From NCBI GenBank assembly GCA_029532625.1, contig JARFXM010000007.1:1116001-1180000 (forward strand): a DNA stretch of 64,000 nt, in the 5' to 3' direction. Shown here piece by piece: positions 1-10,250 of the stretch (the first letter of the stretch is position 1; every line of letters starts with the position of its first letter). The translations under genes and the position numbers were made by a program. The DNA is from Lomentospora prolificans. Taxonomy: Eukaryota; Ascomycota; Sordariomycetes; Microascales; Microascaceae. The notes below the pieces were generated by a model, which did not search any database, had not been told where the DNA came from, and was given only the letters and a program-made list of their open reading frames with translations.

Positions 1-325
1 GTTGCCTCCAACTGGCACCTGTCAGCAGCCACGGCGGGTACGCGCTTCTCAGGTAAGACCTTCTCCGGCGGCCCTTCAAACGTCTCGTCTGGTGAGATTC
101 CGACGGTCTTCGCAGTATTGAATGGGGCAGTCCTTACGTCCGTACGGTGAGCTTATTAGAGAGTATCTGTAGATCGGACGCCACGCAAGTAAGGTGAGCC
201 CGGGAAGCGTAATCGCTAGTCGGCGGCATCCGCGCCGCAACCCGAGGACCTTGCAGAAGGAGGGAACGGAAAAAGTAAAGGGTTTTTTTCCGTTTCTTTT
301 CTTTTTTTCCCTTTTTCTTTTTTTT

Positions 326-356
<31 letters not shown>

Positions 357-3141
357 TCGGATGTCGCTTGGCCTGCTTTGATTCAAGGACATATCCGACG
401 CCAGTCCACTCTCAGACTGTTAATCGTGCAGCATGTAGGACCGGGGGAGCCCTCACCCGCTTCCGTCGATGCTTTATATATAGGGTTGAAAGCGTGACGT
501 CTTCCAGTTTGCTTTGGGGGCCATACATGTGCGAGTTTTATATAGACCGCTATCTCATTTGCTGGTGAGATGCGCGCGCTCGACCGGTGTGAGGGCGGTC
601 ACCGGCCCGGAGGAGGCCCAGCGCGAAACCCAACTGGTGAGGATAACGGCAGAAAGAAACGTGCAGCGTCAGATATCAATGGCTATACATCTGCCGGAAC
701 CAGTCATATTCGACTCAATTCACGATGGTGCGGTCTTTGGCGAGGTGCTCCAAAAGCCGGACAAGGCCCCCCCCACGTTGCCTCTCTTCTCCAACCGATT
801 CTTGCATCACACTCGCGATCGGGCTTTCGCTAACTCGGTCTTCCTATAGGCAGGGAAGTTGAGAGAAGAACGCCAAGAGCTCTGGCTTTCCGGTGGCTTC
901 TCGGAAAGAGCTACGATTGCCCGTCCCTGCATCCGCTCTTGCCGTCAAAATGAGACCTGGTCACCTGGGGTCGAATTCTCTCTCCGAAACCACCGGGAAC
1001 GGACGCCCGTGCTCATGAAGCCGCTGCGGGCCTCCTGCGCTCCATTCCCCCATCCCGTGGGGGATCTCACAAGCGCCGCGAAGAAAATAAAACAACCTAG
1101 AATCTGACTCTTCTCTGGAAGGCCGGTCACTAACGGGACGAGACGACAACGAGCCATGTTTGACTCGTCTCATGCTCACCAAGGTCGTGCCCGTGCGAGT
1201 CGTACAACCTCATCACGACATCATTGTCAGACGATAAGTACGGCCGGACCAGAGTGCTGGAAACCCACACAAGCCTGCTAGGACATCCAAGGACAGAGAG
1301 GATTTGCTGACTGCCACGCACCGGTACCGGACTCGTCAGCAGTGGGGTGGGTGTGTGCGTAAACACGGAAACGGTTCTGATCCCACGTTCTCAGGGATCT
1401 CTCCGCACCCTTGAGCCTAAATCCTCGAGGAGAACGGCACTAGTGCGGAGTTGTACAACACGAGAGCACCCGGACCAAGGATGATCTCAGCCCTAGAGCC
1501 CTAAGGAAATTCATTCCTTGACTATTTCGACTTCGCCTCTCTGGCCACGCAATGGACTTCGGCTTTGCCCCTCTCCGATCCGGGCTCAGATGGGATCTTT
1601 TTTCGCCTTGGCTATGTATTCAGAGACGGGCCATCGATGAAGGCGTGCAACCCTCCTCGGGTGGTGGCCCACCTCGCAGGCATGGTAGACCTCGATGCTT
1701 CTGCCCGCCCAGCATAAGAAGTAAGCAGTGCGGGGAGACCCAGACGGATGACATCCACGCATCACGTTGGAGAACTTGCAGACACCTTTCGATCACGCCA
1801 AGTACCCGCCACAACACCGCATCGCATCGCCAGTCAACCGAACAGTGACACGATAACCCCCATGTTCCACTTAATACCCAATGATGGCGACTCGCATCGA
1901 CATGAAATGGTGGCTGTGGGTGACCCCACTCTCTTGTCTTGGAACAGAACTTTATCCTGATACCCAAGGTCGCACATCGCGGCACAAGAGGGTGAAAGGC
2001 GAGCAACTCACGTTCCCCATCATTCAACCCTTCGCATATCTATGACACCTGGTTGGGCCCTCGGGATCGTGGACGATCTCTCGCTCGACCTTTGCAACCA
2101 TAATTAGACCAATGGTGCGTCATTGCATGTGTGTGAAGGGGACAATTTATGTTCGTGTGAGGAGGGAAGTAAGCACTAGTTCTCGCGCATGCAGGTCATC
2201 CCACACACAAAACACTCAATGGAGGCCCGGTCGAGTCAAGTCAAGGGTGGGCTTCCATTAATACTTTAGACGGGCCAACCAAGGACCGAGTCGTTCGTCT
2301 CCCGTGCTCGGGAAAACGAAGTCTGGTCGCCTTTCACCATTATTGACCAGGGTTTCGGTTGGCTAGCGCGATCGGTGCTCTTGTTGACCCGATGCGCGCT
2401 GAGACCCGTTTAGAGGATAAAATAACCCCTGATGATTACGCCCTTGGTGTTGAAGATGGAGAATCTTGACCAGGGCGCCTGCGTCGCAGCGAGAAAGCAA
2501 GCTGAGACGATTGCCATCAAGATTGGGATAATTTTGATGGATCCTGGACATTTGGAGGATTGCGAGATTGAGGAGTAATTATGCAAGCCTTTGGCGAGGG
2601 CTCAAAATGCGTCGTTGCGGAAATAGATCGTTTGCGGCTGACCAGCACCTTGCGGGCTGTGCCACTTCTGAATACCTATTCGGGAAACTAAGGCTGCTTG
2701 GCCCCGGGTCATACCACGTTTGCCTAGTGTGGGCAAGCATCCAGCGGCGCACCTCCATCCACCCAGCTTAGAGAGAAGGAAAGGAAAAGAGAACATCATA
2801 CGGGAAGTGGAAATTTGGGGCTATTCCTTGTTCCCTGTTCCTTGAAACACTCGGATCGAGCTTCTGGAAGTTCGGAAGTGGGCACTCGGGTGTGGTATTA
2901 TTGCCTAAGAGTGATTCTCTCCTCGTCTTACTCGCATTTAAACGGTAGCGTTTTCGGAGGAAAAGTGAGATAACGACCACTTTCTCCAAGAAAGCGAGGT
3001 ACTTTGATTGTGCCAAGCCAAAGTACCTTGATGTGTAGGGGTGTGTGAATACAGAGAGATCAGCGAGGAAACCTGGAAGGATGGCTTTTTCCACCGAGTT
3101 TCGCGAACCTCTAGCCTTATGCCATGGTCGTTGGCGGCAAT
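1..3141. other. Gene-poor leading region
   Basis: No open frame here has protein-like composition, a plausible start and splice continuity. The only conspicuous structure is a pyrimidine tract followed by a pure T-run and then an uninterrupted run of 21 G at 336-356. Short frames of 60-135 codons overlap each other on both strands and look like chance frames. The last part is the 3' flank of the minus-strand VFA1-like gene. Confidence 0.5.
300..356. repeat. T-run joined to a 21-base G-run
   Basis: A T-rich tract at about 300-335 passes directly into 21 consecutive G residues at 336-356. The G-run could form a G-quadruplex. Homopolymers of this length are also common places for assembly or polymerase-slippage errors, so the exact length is uncertain. 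Confidence 0.9.
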
Positions 3142-3893
3142 TCAGGCACCGGGCAGGCCCTTGGGAACTGAGGGAAAGTTACTTGGCTGCTGAAGACGCT
3201 CTCGATTTCGCTTGGCCATTTCCATTTGCCGTCTTTTCTGGACGCGTTGCTGATAAAAGGTGCTGTGGAGAGTTAGCTACTGCTCGACCACGTGCAAGTG
3301 ACACCTTGAGGAGTCGTCTCACCGATGCAGGGCAAAAACTCTAGGTTCTTCTGCTGCTGTTTGCGTCGGAGACTCCTCGGGCTTGGGAAAGTCGCCGAGT
3401 TAGCGATGCGCCTGGTTGATAGTGCTTGTCGCCGTTGCAGCACATACCTTGATATCGTCCGACTTTCCCTTCTTGTCCTCGTCCTTGTCTTTGTTCTTGT
3501 TCTTGTCTTTACTACCCTCGTCCTTATCCTTGTCCTCTTCCTCCTTCTTTTTCTTCTTCTCCTCGTCTTTCTTCTTCTTTTTCTCTTCGTACTCCTTCTT
3601 TACCCTCTCAACCTCTTCCTCAAGCTCCTTCTGCTTCTTTGCATCAAGAGCAGCCTGGTCTATGATGGGCGAGCAAAAGTTTCTATCTTTGAGATGCGAA
3701 ACACAGACGTAAAAGAAATCCTGAGTCCTTGTTTAGCCATGATCAGGCTCTGGGCATACTTGATAGTCTCTCTCACCTTTCCATCTGGGCCTTCGGCAAG
3801 GAGTACACTCGTAGTCGGTCGGTAGCAGATGTCGCAGCCTTTGCTAGCTGTTTCTGCTACTTTCCGGTGAGCGTAGACATTTGGGAACTGCAT
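3142..3893 (-). CDS. VFA1: Vps4-associated protein 1 (Vfa1 family)
   Basis: Four exons can be joined in frame: 3893-3777, 3720-3448, 3381-3323 and 3262-3142, giving 189 residues. The N-terminus has a CDICY motif (Cys20, Cys23). Exon 2 opens with DFFYVCVSHL and then NFCSPI, a Cys/His pattern typical of the family and suggestive of metal binding. A very Lys/Glu/Asp-rich, probably helical middle follows. The C-terminus begins EPRVFALHRTFYQQR and ends with a basic helix and PSVPKGLPGA. In yeast, Vfa1 binds the MIT domain of the AAA ATPase Vps4 and stimulates it at endosomes, promoting ESCRT-III disassembly. All three introns have GT-AG ends and the reading phase is kept throughout. The start is the ATG directly before QFPNVYAHRK. 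The gene is divergent from RTT106 with 419 bp between the starts. The family assignment is strong; the function is carried over from yeast. Confidence 0.88.
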
Positions 3894-4312
3894 CTTGACT
3901 ATGGATCGACCTCAAATATGAGCGGTTGTCCTTAGCTGTCGATGTTAATGAGGGCGATGATCAGATGGAAGGTGTTTTGAGGGGCAGCTAGCGTCCACAG
4001 CGGGGTTATGATGGCTAAAAGGCCGTGTAATGCCAAGTCACTCGCCATATAATTCAGCGCGTGAAGTAACCAAACACACAATCACCCGCTAACAGCTATG
4101 GGCCTTGTGCTACAACCACCAGAACAACACCAGGTGGCTGGCTGGCTGAGTCAGCCCTTCCATATGAATCCGGTCGCGCTGTGGCCAAAAAGGAAACGCG
4201 TCAGAGGGCGGCAAAAGTTTAGATGACGGCCAATTCACCATCATCTGTTCATCGACATTTGAGAACCGTGTAGGGCATCGAGTCAACGACGCCGTAGGGT
4301 TGCCCGAAAACA
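3894..4312. promoter_or_regulatory. Divergent promoter between VFA1-like and RTT106
   Basis: The 419 bp between two oppositely oriented start codons must hold both 5' leaders and promoters. No convincing TATA box or other named motif was recognised. The role is inferred from position only. Confidence 0.5.
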
Positions 4313-6019
4313 ATGCCTCGACTCGCGCTTGACTCTCAGAGGCTCGACCTCGTTTTCCAATCCCGCCCAGACATCATCGAGGGCATCAAGGCTGCAGCTG
4401 GTAAGCTTTCCCCCAAAGGACATTTCCTTGGACATATTCTAATTGCGCCGCTATCAGATACTCCAAGCCGAGTTACGCTGTTCAATAACATTGCAAGTTT
4501 CGTGTACGATCAGCTACAGACAAATGGCGAGCCCGCGACGAAGCGAAGGCGAGTAGACGACGGACCGGCCGGGGGCGCCGCTGCCAATGGAACGAACGAT
4601 GTTGATGCTGCTCAGGAGCCGGTTCTCCTAGAGATTAAGGAAATCTCCGTCTCGATTCCGCAGAGGAAGAAGTTTGATTTGTGTTTTACAGCAAACCACC
4701 TCTATGCGAGGGCGGCGAATGCGCCTGGTCCCGTACAGGGCATCGTATACCCCTGGCAGGATATTGGTAGGTTTTCTCCGCCGTGGCAGCATCCAAACGG
4801 GATCTAACGAGGACTCTTTTTTTTTTTGGCAGAATATGCATTCTATTTACCAGTTCCTGAGAAATCTCAGGTTCAGCACAACTACATTCTTTTTCCCAGG
4901 GGCACCGCCCTCGCGTCTCTCAAAGGCAGCCCTCCAGCGATCGACCCCCTCATGTTCACCGTGCCAGCGGCGGCGCCGAAGCAGGGTACAATTGGCGGCT
5001 CTAAGGCCTCGGAAGCCGCGCCCTTTTCCGATTCCTACCAGTCACTCTTCAGCTGGGCTCTGAAGAACCATCTTCGCGAGGCCGGAAACTCTGTCGACAT
5101 CGTGGCAGCGGATCCCAACAAATTCCACAGCGAGATTCCTCAGCCTCATAGGCCTAAGGAGAAGGCCGTTCACGTCAAGGGCTTCAGGGGATCAAAAGAC
5201 GGATACCTATTCTTCCTCGAAAACGGCATCCTGTGGGGATACAAGAAGCCGCTCCTCTTCATTTCTCTCAACCGCATTTCGGCTGTTAGTTACACGAGCG
5301 TCCTGCAGAGGACATTCAACTTGGTGATTGAGGTGTTTACCGGAGATGGGGATACGACCGAAGAGGTTGAGTTTGGCATGATTGATCAGGCTGATTACGG
5401 CGGGATCGACGAGTCGTACGTCAAAAAGAATAGGCTGCAGGATCGCAGCATGGCAGAACAGAGAAAAGCGAAGCTCGAGCTTGCGGAGAACATTCGAGCA
5501 GCGAAGAAGGCCGGCACCGTGGAAGGCGAGGATGGGTCTATGAACGGCGCCGAAGTTCCACAGGAGGGTGGCATGTCTGAGCTTGAAAAGGCGCAAATGG
5601 AGGTGGAACAGGCTCTTCAGGATGAGGAGGACGAAGACGAAGAGGACTACGATCCCGGTAGTGATGGAGACAGCGGCGGATCAGGCTCAAGTAGCGAGGA
5701 AGATTCCGACGAGGAAGGAGAAGGTGAAGAGTACGACGAAGACGAAGAGGGCGAGGGCGAAGAAGAGGGCGAAGAAGAGGGTGAAGAGGGCGAAGAAGAG
5801 GGTGAAGAGGGCGAGGAAGGTGAACAAGGCGGAGAGGAAGAGATGGAGGAGGCTGAAGAGGTAGTTGAGGAGGCGCCTCCCGCGCCGAAGCCGAAGGCTA
5901 AACCGGCCGCAAGGAACGTTACCCAAGTGCTCATGAGCGGCACTGATGATGATTTTTCGCATTCACGAGGTAATGATGACGATACAGATATGGAGGAAAC
6001 CTTTGATGTTGTGGGCTAG
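4313..6019 (+). CDS. RTT106: Histone chaperone Rtt106
   Basis: Two exons, 4313-4766 and 4833-6019, are separated by a 66 bp intron with a T-rich 3' end; together they encode 546 residues. The N-terminal part (about 1-75) fits the Rtt106 dimerisation region. It is followed by the double pleckstrin-homology core, including GYLFFLENGILWGYKKPLLF and the FGMIDQADY segment (roughly residues 263-355). A long Asp/Glu-rich tail (about 414-496) matches the acidic tail of the family. Rtt106 binds histone H3-H4, preferring H3 acetylated at Lys56, and deposits it during replication-coupled nucleosome assembly and heterochromatin silencing. The acidic tail is encoded by a near-repetitive GAAGAGGGC-type stretch at about 5740-5825, so its length may vary between isolates. 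The gene converges with the lactate dehydrogenase gene downstream. Confidence 0.93.
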
Positions 6020-6405
6020 GCAGGTGCGCCAACAGCAACGGTCGCCTAAGGGGTAAAGGAATGTACGATATGAGGGTCGATCATCTTTTAAGCAAACCGG
6101 GGGAAATAGGTAAAAACACAATCTAAGAGCCACACAGTCTTGCGCGATGGCATGCTTCAGGGTCGAATTGTGGGCAATGTCTTATCCTAGTAGGCAACAT
6201 CAACGTCTACATCTAGTGCAACCTGATCAAGAATGTTCTCTAAAATATATATATATGTATTAGAAAAAAAAAGGGGGGAAAGGGAGAAAGGGGGGAGGAA
6301 AAGGGATTCCTTCAAATCGTCTCCCCAATCCACTCATCCGCTCCCTCCGCTCTCAAACTACTCTGCAAGCAAGCAAAAGCGAAACACGCTCTTCCTAACC
6401 ACAAA
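6020..6405. other. Convergent intergenic region, RTT106 / LDH
   Basis: This is the shared 3' flank of two convergent genes. It contains a short TA-repeat at about 6246-6257 and purine-rich tracts around 6265-6305. No gene is visible. Confidence 0.6.
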
Positions 6406-7524
6406 CTAAGCACCAGCCTGCTTGAAATCCTTCCTCACATCCTCAATCACGGCCCTCAGCGTAGCAGCAGAGCTCTCCAGCGCAGCCTGCTCGTCATCAC
6501 TCAGGTTGAGGGGGATGGTCCTGGAGGCGCCGCGGCGGCCGAGGACGACGGGCAGGCTGATGCAGCAGGAGAGCTCGGGGACCCAGTGGGAGATGGGGCG
6601 GACGAGGTGCTTGTCGAAGAGGATGGCAGAGCAGATGGAGGATACGATGGCGCCGATGCCGAAGGAGGTGGCGCCCTTGCCGTCGATGATGGTGGCGGCG
6701 GCGTTGCGGCAGCTTTCGGCGGTTTTCTCGCGGTCGAAGGTGCCGTCAGGGACGGCTTTGGAGAGCGGGACGCCGGAGACGGTGGCGATGGACCAGGCGA
6801 CCTATAAGTGTGTGAGAAGCTGGAGGGGCATGTTTTTTTCCTCTCACTTTTTCTGAAAGGGCTGAGAGAAAGGCGGTGGAGGACTTACGAATTGGCTGTC
6901 GCCGTGTTCGCCGAGGACAAAAGCCTCGATGGAGTTTTGGGAGATCTGGTGTAGCCTCTCGTGTTAGCTTGGTTCACATTAAAGCTCGGCAATGGTATAA
7001 GGAAGACAAGGCTCAAAACTCACGCCAATCTTCTCCGACAACCTCCCCCTCAACCGAATAGAATCCAAAAACGTGCCCGACCCAATGACCTGCTCCTTCG
7101 GCAAGCCCGCCACCTCCTGCGCAAAGCACGTCAAGACGTCAACAGGATTCGCGACGAGGAGTAGGATGGCATCCTTCCTAAACGGCTTCATGCCCTCAAT
7201 GACGGTGCTCAAGATGTTGATGTTGCGACCGATGAGCTGCAGTCTGCTCTCGCCGGGCTTCTGCTTAGCGCCAGCGGTGACGACGACAATGTCGCACTGG
7301 CCTGCCTCTTGGAGGGTGCCGGCCCGCACGGAGGGGGTGCCGCGGTAGGCGGCGTCGCCGAGATCAAGCACTTGGGCGTCGCGGAAGCTCTCCTTGACGT
7401 CTATGAGAAGGATCTCGCCGGCTACGTGGTTCATGATGCAGGCGAAGGCGCAGGCGGCGCCGACGTCGCCGGCGCCTACGATGGCGATGCGGGTTGTTTG
7501 GCGGCTGGTTTCGAAGAGGACCAT
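6406..7524 (-). CDS. L-lactate dehydrogenase
   Basis: Three exons, 7524-7024, 6945-6889 and 6801-6406, encode 317 residues. The Rossmann motif GAGDVG lies at 17-22. Asp42 after the second strand indicates preference for NAD over NADP. The substrate loop AGAKQKPGESR carries Gln88 where malate dehydrogenases have Arg, which identifies a lactate dehydrogenase. Arg94, Asn126, Asp154, Arg157 and the catalytic His181 in GEHGDS correspond to the catalytic set of the family, so the enzyme looks active. It interconverts pyruvate and L-lactate with NADH in the cytosol. There is no N-terminal targeting sequence, as expected for this class. NAD-dependent L-LDH is only patchily present in filamentous ascomycetes. 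A specialised 2-hydroxyacid dehydrogenase of the same fold remains possible. Confidence 0.9.
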
Positions 7525-8638
7525 GGTGGTGATGGTGAGCTTCTGCTGGAGGTGGGGGTGGTGGGGTAGGGAAGCTGGAGGTTAAGATCGATGGGGAGCT
7601 TAGGGGGTGGTTTATCAAACCTAGCTCCGGGCTTTGGTGGGTGTAGAGAGGACTTGATGGAAGACTGGATGATGTGATGCTGAAGCAAGGGAGAGTTGGT
7701 GAGAGAGGCGAGCAACTGTCGAAGGAAGGAGCGATGAAGTCTAAATAACGAGCTGCCAAACGTAGATATCCGAATGAGAAGCAGACAAAAATATGCAGGA
7801 TCCCTCCCAAAACCCAAGAAATGTCCTCATTCCAGAGCCAAGGCACAGGCTGCGCAGGTCCGTAAGCTCCATGCACAGCTCCAATTTGCCCCTCGTCCTT
7901 TTTTGGGGGTTTTTTATTCGCATGCTTCTCCCCGCCCGAGGCCGTTGAAAGGCCTGGTTCTCTGCTGGCAAACCATGAAATGAAAACCACACCACTCTTG
8001 GCCTTGGCCGAGTTCAGCCCAGCCAGGCCTAGGCCTGGAGACCCTGCGGTCCAACCAGACTGTGCACTCCATTCACTCCATGTTGGCTTTGATAGCTCCC
8101 TAGGAACTCTCGCCCTCGGTTCAGGTGAAGCTGCTGGAACACGTCATATTTGCCCAGGTTCATCAAGGATTCCTCGGAAGGTTCCCGACATGTGCTAATG
8201 CCAATTGTGTGGTTGGAGTGCTGGCGGAGGGAGCGGGACCCCGCGGGAGGTAATGACAGGCTGGCAGGCCAAGGTGATTTGATTGTTCCGGGGGTTTTGT
8301 GCAACTATGACCTGACTTCTGGGCGCTCTTGTCTTGGAAGGGGAAAGTCGCTCAGGGGCGGTGTTGACGCAGGCTGGCTTCGGAGGGTTCCATCAGTCCA
8401 GTTTTGGGCGTCACTTGACCGCGTGGACCAGAGGAAGACGCCGCCTACCGAACAATTGGATGAATTGAGCTCGAGCTCTGACGAACATTGAACAGATGAA
8501 AGACGCCGGGTCGGGCTCTGTTGAGGCGCGAATGCGGGAGAGGATAAAAAAAAAAAAAAGAGATTCGCAAACAATTTGCTTGGAATAAGAAGAAAGGAAA
8601 GGGAGTAGAATAGAGCACGAAGAATGTCGCGCCAGTAA
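7525..8638. other. Upstream region of the LDH gene
   Basis: This region holds the LDH promoter and 5' leader. A minus-strand frame of 208 codons (7364-7990) overlaps exon 1 in another phase and is judged spurious. A palindromic AGGCCTAGGCCT occurs near 8027-8038, and an A-run near 8547-8560. No gene was recognised. Confidence 0.5.
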
Positions 8639-8656
8639 TTAACGCTAGAGCGTTAA
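8639..8656. repeat. Perfect short palindrome next to the tRNA 3' end
   Basis: TTAACGCT at 8639-8646 is the exact reverse complement of AGCGTTAA at 8649-8656, with a two-base centre. It lies just beyond the Pol III termination tracts of the tRNA gene. Its significance is unknown. Confidence 0.8.
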
Positions 8657-8669
8657 AAAAACGAAAAAA
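8655..8669 (-). terminator. Pol III terminator T-tracts
   Basis: Reading the minus strand, the tRNA gene is followed within five bases by a run of six T (8669-8664) and then a run of seven (8661-8655). Oligo-T tracts are the standard RNA polymerase III termination signal. The second tract would act as a back-up. Confidence 0.75.
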
Positions 8670-8673
8670 GGAA

Positions 8674-8754
8674 TGCCCTCACTCGGATTCGAACCGAGGA
8701 TCTTTTGGTGTCAGTTAGTACGAGCCAAACGCCTTACCGCTTGGCCATAAGGGC
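8674..8754 (-). tRNA. tRNA-Thr(CGT) with a 9-nt intron
   Basis: The 81-base minus-strand sequence folds as a full cloverleaf: a 7-bp acceptor stem (GCCCTTA with TGAGGGC, one G-T pair), a 3-bp D stem, the anticodon stem TTTGG/CCAAA, a T arm CTCGG-TTCGAAT-CCGAG, and discriminator A. The anticodon loop reads CTCGTA, then a 9-base insert at 8718-8710, then A. This places the intron after position 37, the canonical nuclear site. The anticodon CGT (8722-8720) decodes ACG threonine codons. The mature length is 72. Confidence 0.9.
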
Positions 8755-9370
8755 TAATGAGCCAGGTGAGCACTCATTGGTGAGGGCTTCCGGGCTTACT
8801 AGCCTATATCTAGCTTGGAGCTACTATCGAAAAGCGGATATCAAACGTGTCGAATCGGCTCAGAATCTTGAGCCTGCACACAACACATGACTGTTCACTA
8901 ATAAAGACGGTCGCGATTTGATGAGTTTGCGTTTAGTAATCCAGGGTAATCCGGGGTCATGACTGGATCGAAAACTAACCAGCTCGAAATCTGACTTGAC
9001 GATTTTCATTTCTCCATATTCTGCATAAGCGCTTCTCAAACTGGCGAGTTCATTATCCTCGATTACATCTAGTTCTTTCACTCTCTTGTCAAGAGAGCAT
9101 CACAAACACTCATCTAAGAATGACGGGAAATAAGAGTTGGTATTATGCAGTCTCATATGGCCTCATTCACTCATTCGAACTCCCACCATACATACATAAA
9201 TATATATTCCTAGCTCAAACTACATCCACATCCGGCGTAGACACAAACAGTTAATTACCAATCCATCAGAAAAACCCCCAGGGACATAGCCCGTAATCCT
9301 CCGACCCAAGAATTCTCATCTAACAAGAAAGGAAAGGAAGGAAAAAGAAAAAAGATTCCCCCTCCATGAC
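8755..9370. other. Intergenic, tRNA 5' flank and GPI-protein 3' flank
   Basis: No coding frame with support was seen. It contains the 5' flank of the tRNA gene and, towards 9370, the probable 3' untranslated region of the GPI-anchored protein gene. Confidence 0.55.
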
Positions 9371-10173
9371 TTAAATGAGGAGAGCACCAAGAGCAAGCCA
9401 AGCAGCGCTCCAGATGGAACCAAACTGGCCCGAAGCGGCATTAGGAGGAACGGTAGGAGGTCGAGTGCCGGTGCTGCTAGGCTCGGGGCCACTGGTGCTG
9501 GTAGAGTTTCCACCAGTGGGCTTGCCGGTGGGCTCATCGGTGGGTTTTCCGGTAGGTTCGCCGGTAGGTTCGCCGGTGGGCTCAGTGTCGGTGCCTGTGG
9601 GAGTAGGGTAGTCAGTGCAGCTGTCGGTTTCGGTGGGCTCGTCGGTTGAAGAGTCCGTACCGGTGGGCTCGCAGGTGGCGGGGGGCAGGACTTCGTAGGT
9701 GGTGGTGCAGAAGACGCCCTTGCAGTTGTCCTCGCAGGGGAAGTTGACGGTGACGGTGGGCACGGCGCCGGGGCAGTCGCAGCCGCCGGGAGTGACGGTG
9801 CTCATGGCGAGGCAGGCGGGGACGGGGCAGGTGGCGCACAGCTCGCCGGTCACCGTCACGGTGGGGCAGCCGGTCTGGGTCGGGGGAGGCTGCGACGGTC
9901 CGACGGTCACGGTGGTGAGGGTGGGTTCGTCGGGTTTGCTGGAGTGGTGGTGGTCACCGCCGCCGGGGAGGGCGACGGCGGTGCCGGTGCTGGACGATGC
10001 GGGTTAGCCGATCCCATGTGGCAGAGAGGGTTCCGAGAAAACGGGTAGGGGAGCTGCATGCCAAGTGGTGGTGGTGCAATTTTGGGGGTGAGGCTGTGTA
10101 TAAGCGAGAGTTGTCATGATGCGGAAGAGACTTACAGAGCAAGGGTTACAGCAACGTTAGCGAAGGACTTCAT
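9371..10173 (-). CDS. Secreted Cys/Thr-rich GPI-anchored cell wall protein
   Basis: Two exons, 10173-10136 and 9989-9371, are joined across a 146 bp intron, giving 218 residues. The first exon encodes only the start of a signal peptide (MKSFANVAVTLAL); cleavage probably falls near the ALPGGG segment. The mature protein has a cysteine-rich part with repeated TVTV motifs and many CxxC-like spacings. After it comes a Thr/Pro/Ser stretch with short repeats of the type PTGEPTGKPTDE, likely O-mannosylated. The C-terminus is a hydrophobic tail (SIWSAAWLALGALLI) after small residues NAASG, which fits a GPI attachment signal. No enzymatic domain was recognised. It is most likely a structural or adhesive wall or surface protein. 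The assignment rests on architecture, not on a named family. Confidence 0.75.
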
Positions 10174-10240
10174 CTTGAAGATATTGTTGGTTTGTTTGAT
10201 AAAAGCGATTGACTTTAGGTGAGTATATTACAGCGATAGC

Positions 10241-10250
10241 GTATATATAC
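10241..10250 (-). promoter_or_regulatory. TATA-like element of the GPI-protein gene
   Basis: A self-complementary GTATATATAC lies about 70 bp upstream of the start codon at 10173, close to the usual distance for a fungal core promoter once a short leader is allowed. The assignment is by position and sequence only. Confidence 0.45.

Noticed and set aside
3325..3825. 166-codon Leu/Val-rich plus-strand frame resembling a membrane protein
   Set aside because: It is the antisense of the Lys/Glu/Asp-rich exon of the minus-strand VFA1-like gene; the hydrophobic run is a complement artefact.
5647..5943. Ser/Pro-rich minus-strand frame
   Set aside because: It is the complement of the acidic tail of RTT106.
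7364..7990. 208-codon minus-strand frame overlapping lactate dehydrogenase exon 1
   Set aside because: It is out of phase with the enzyme, ends in His/Arg-rich shadow sequence and covers the promoter region.
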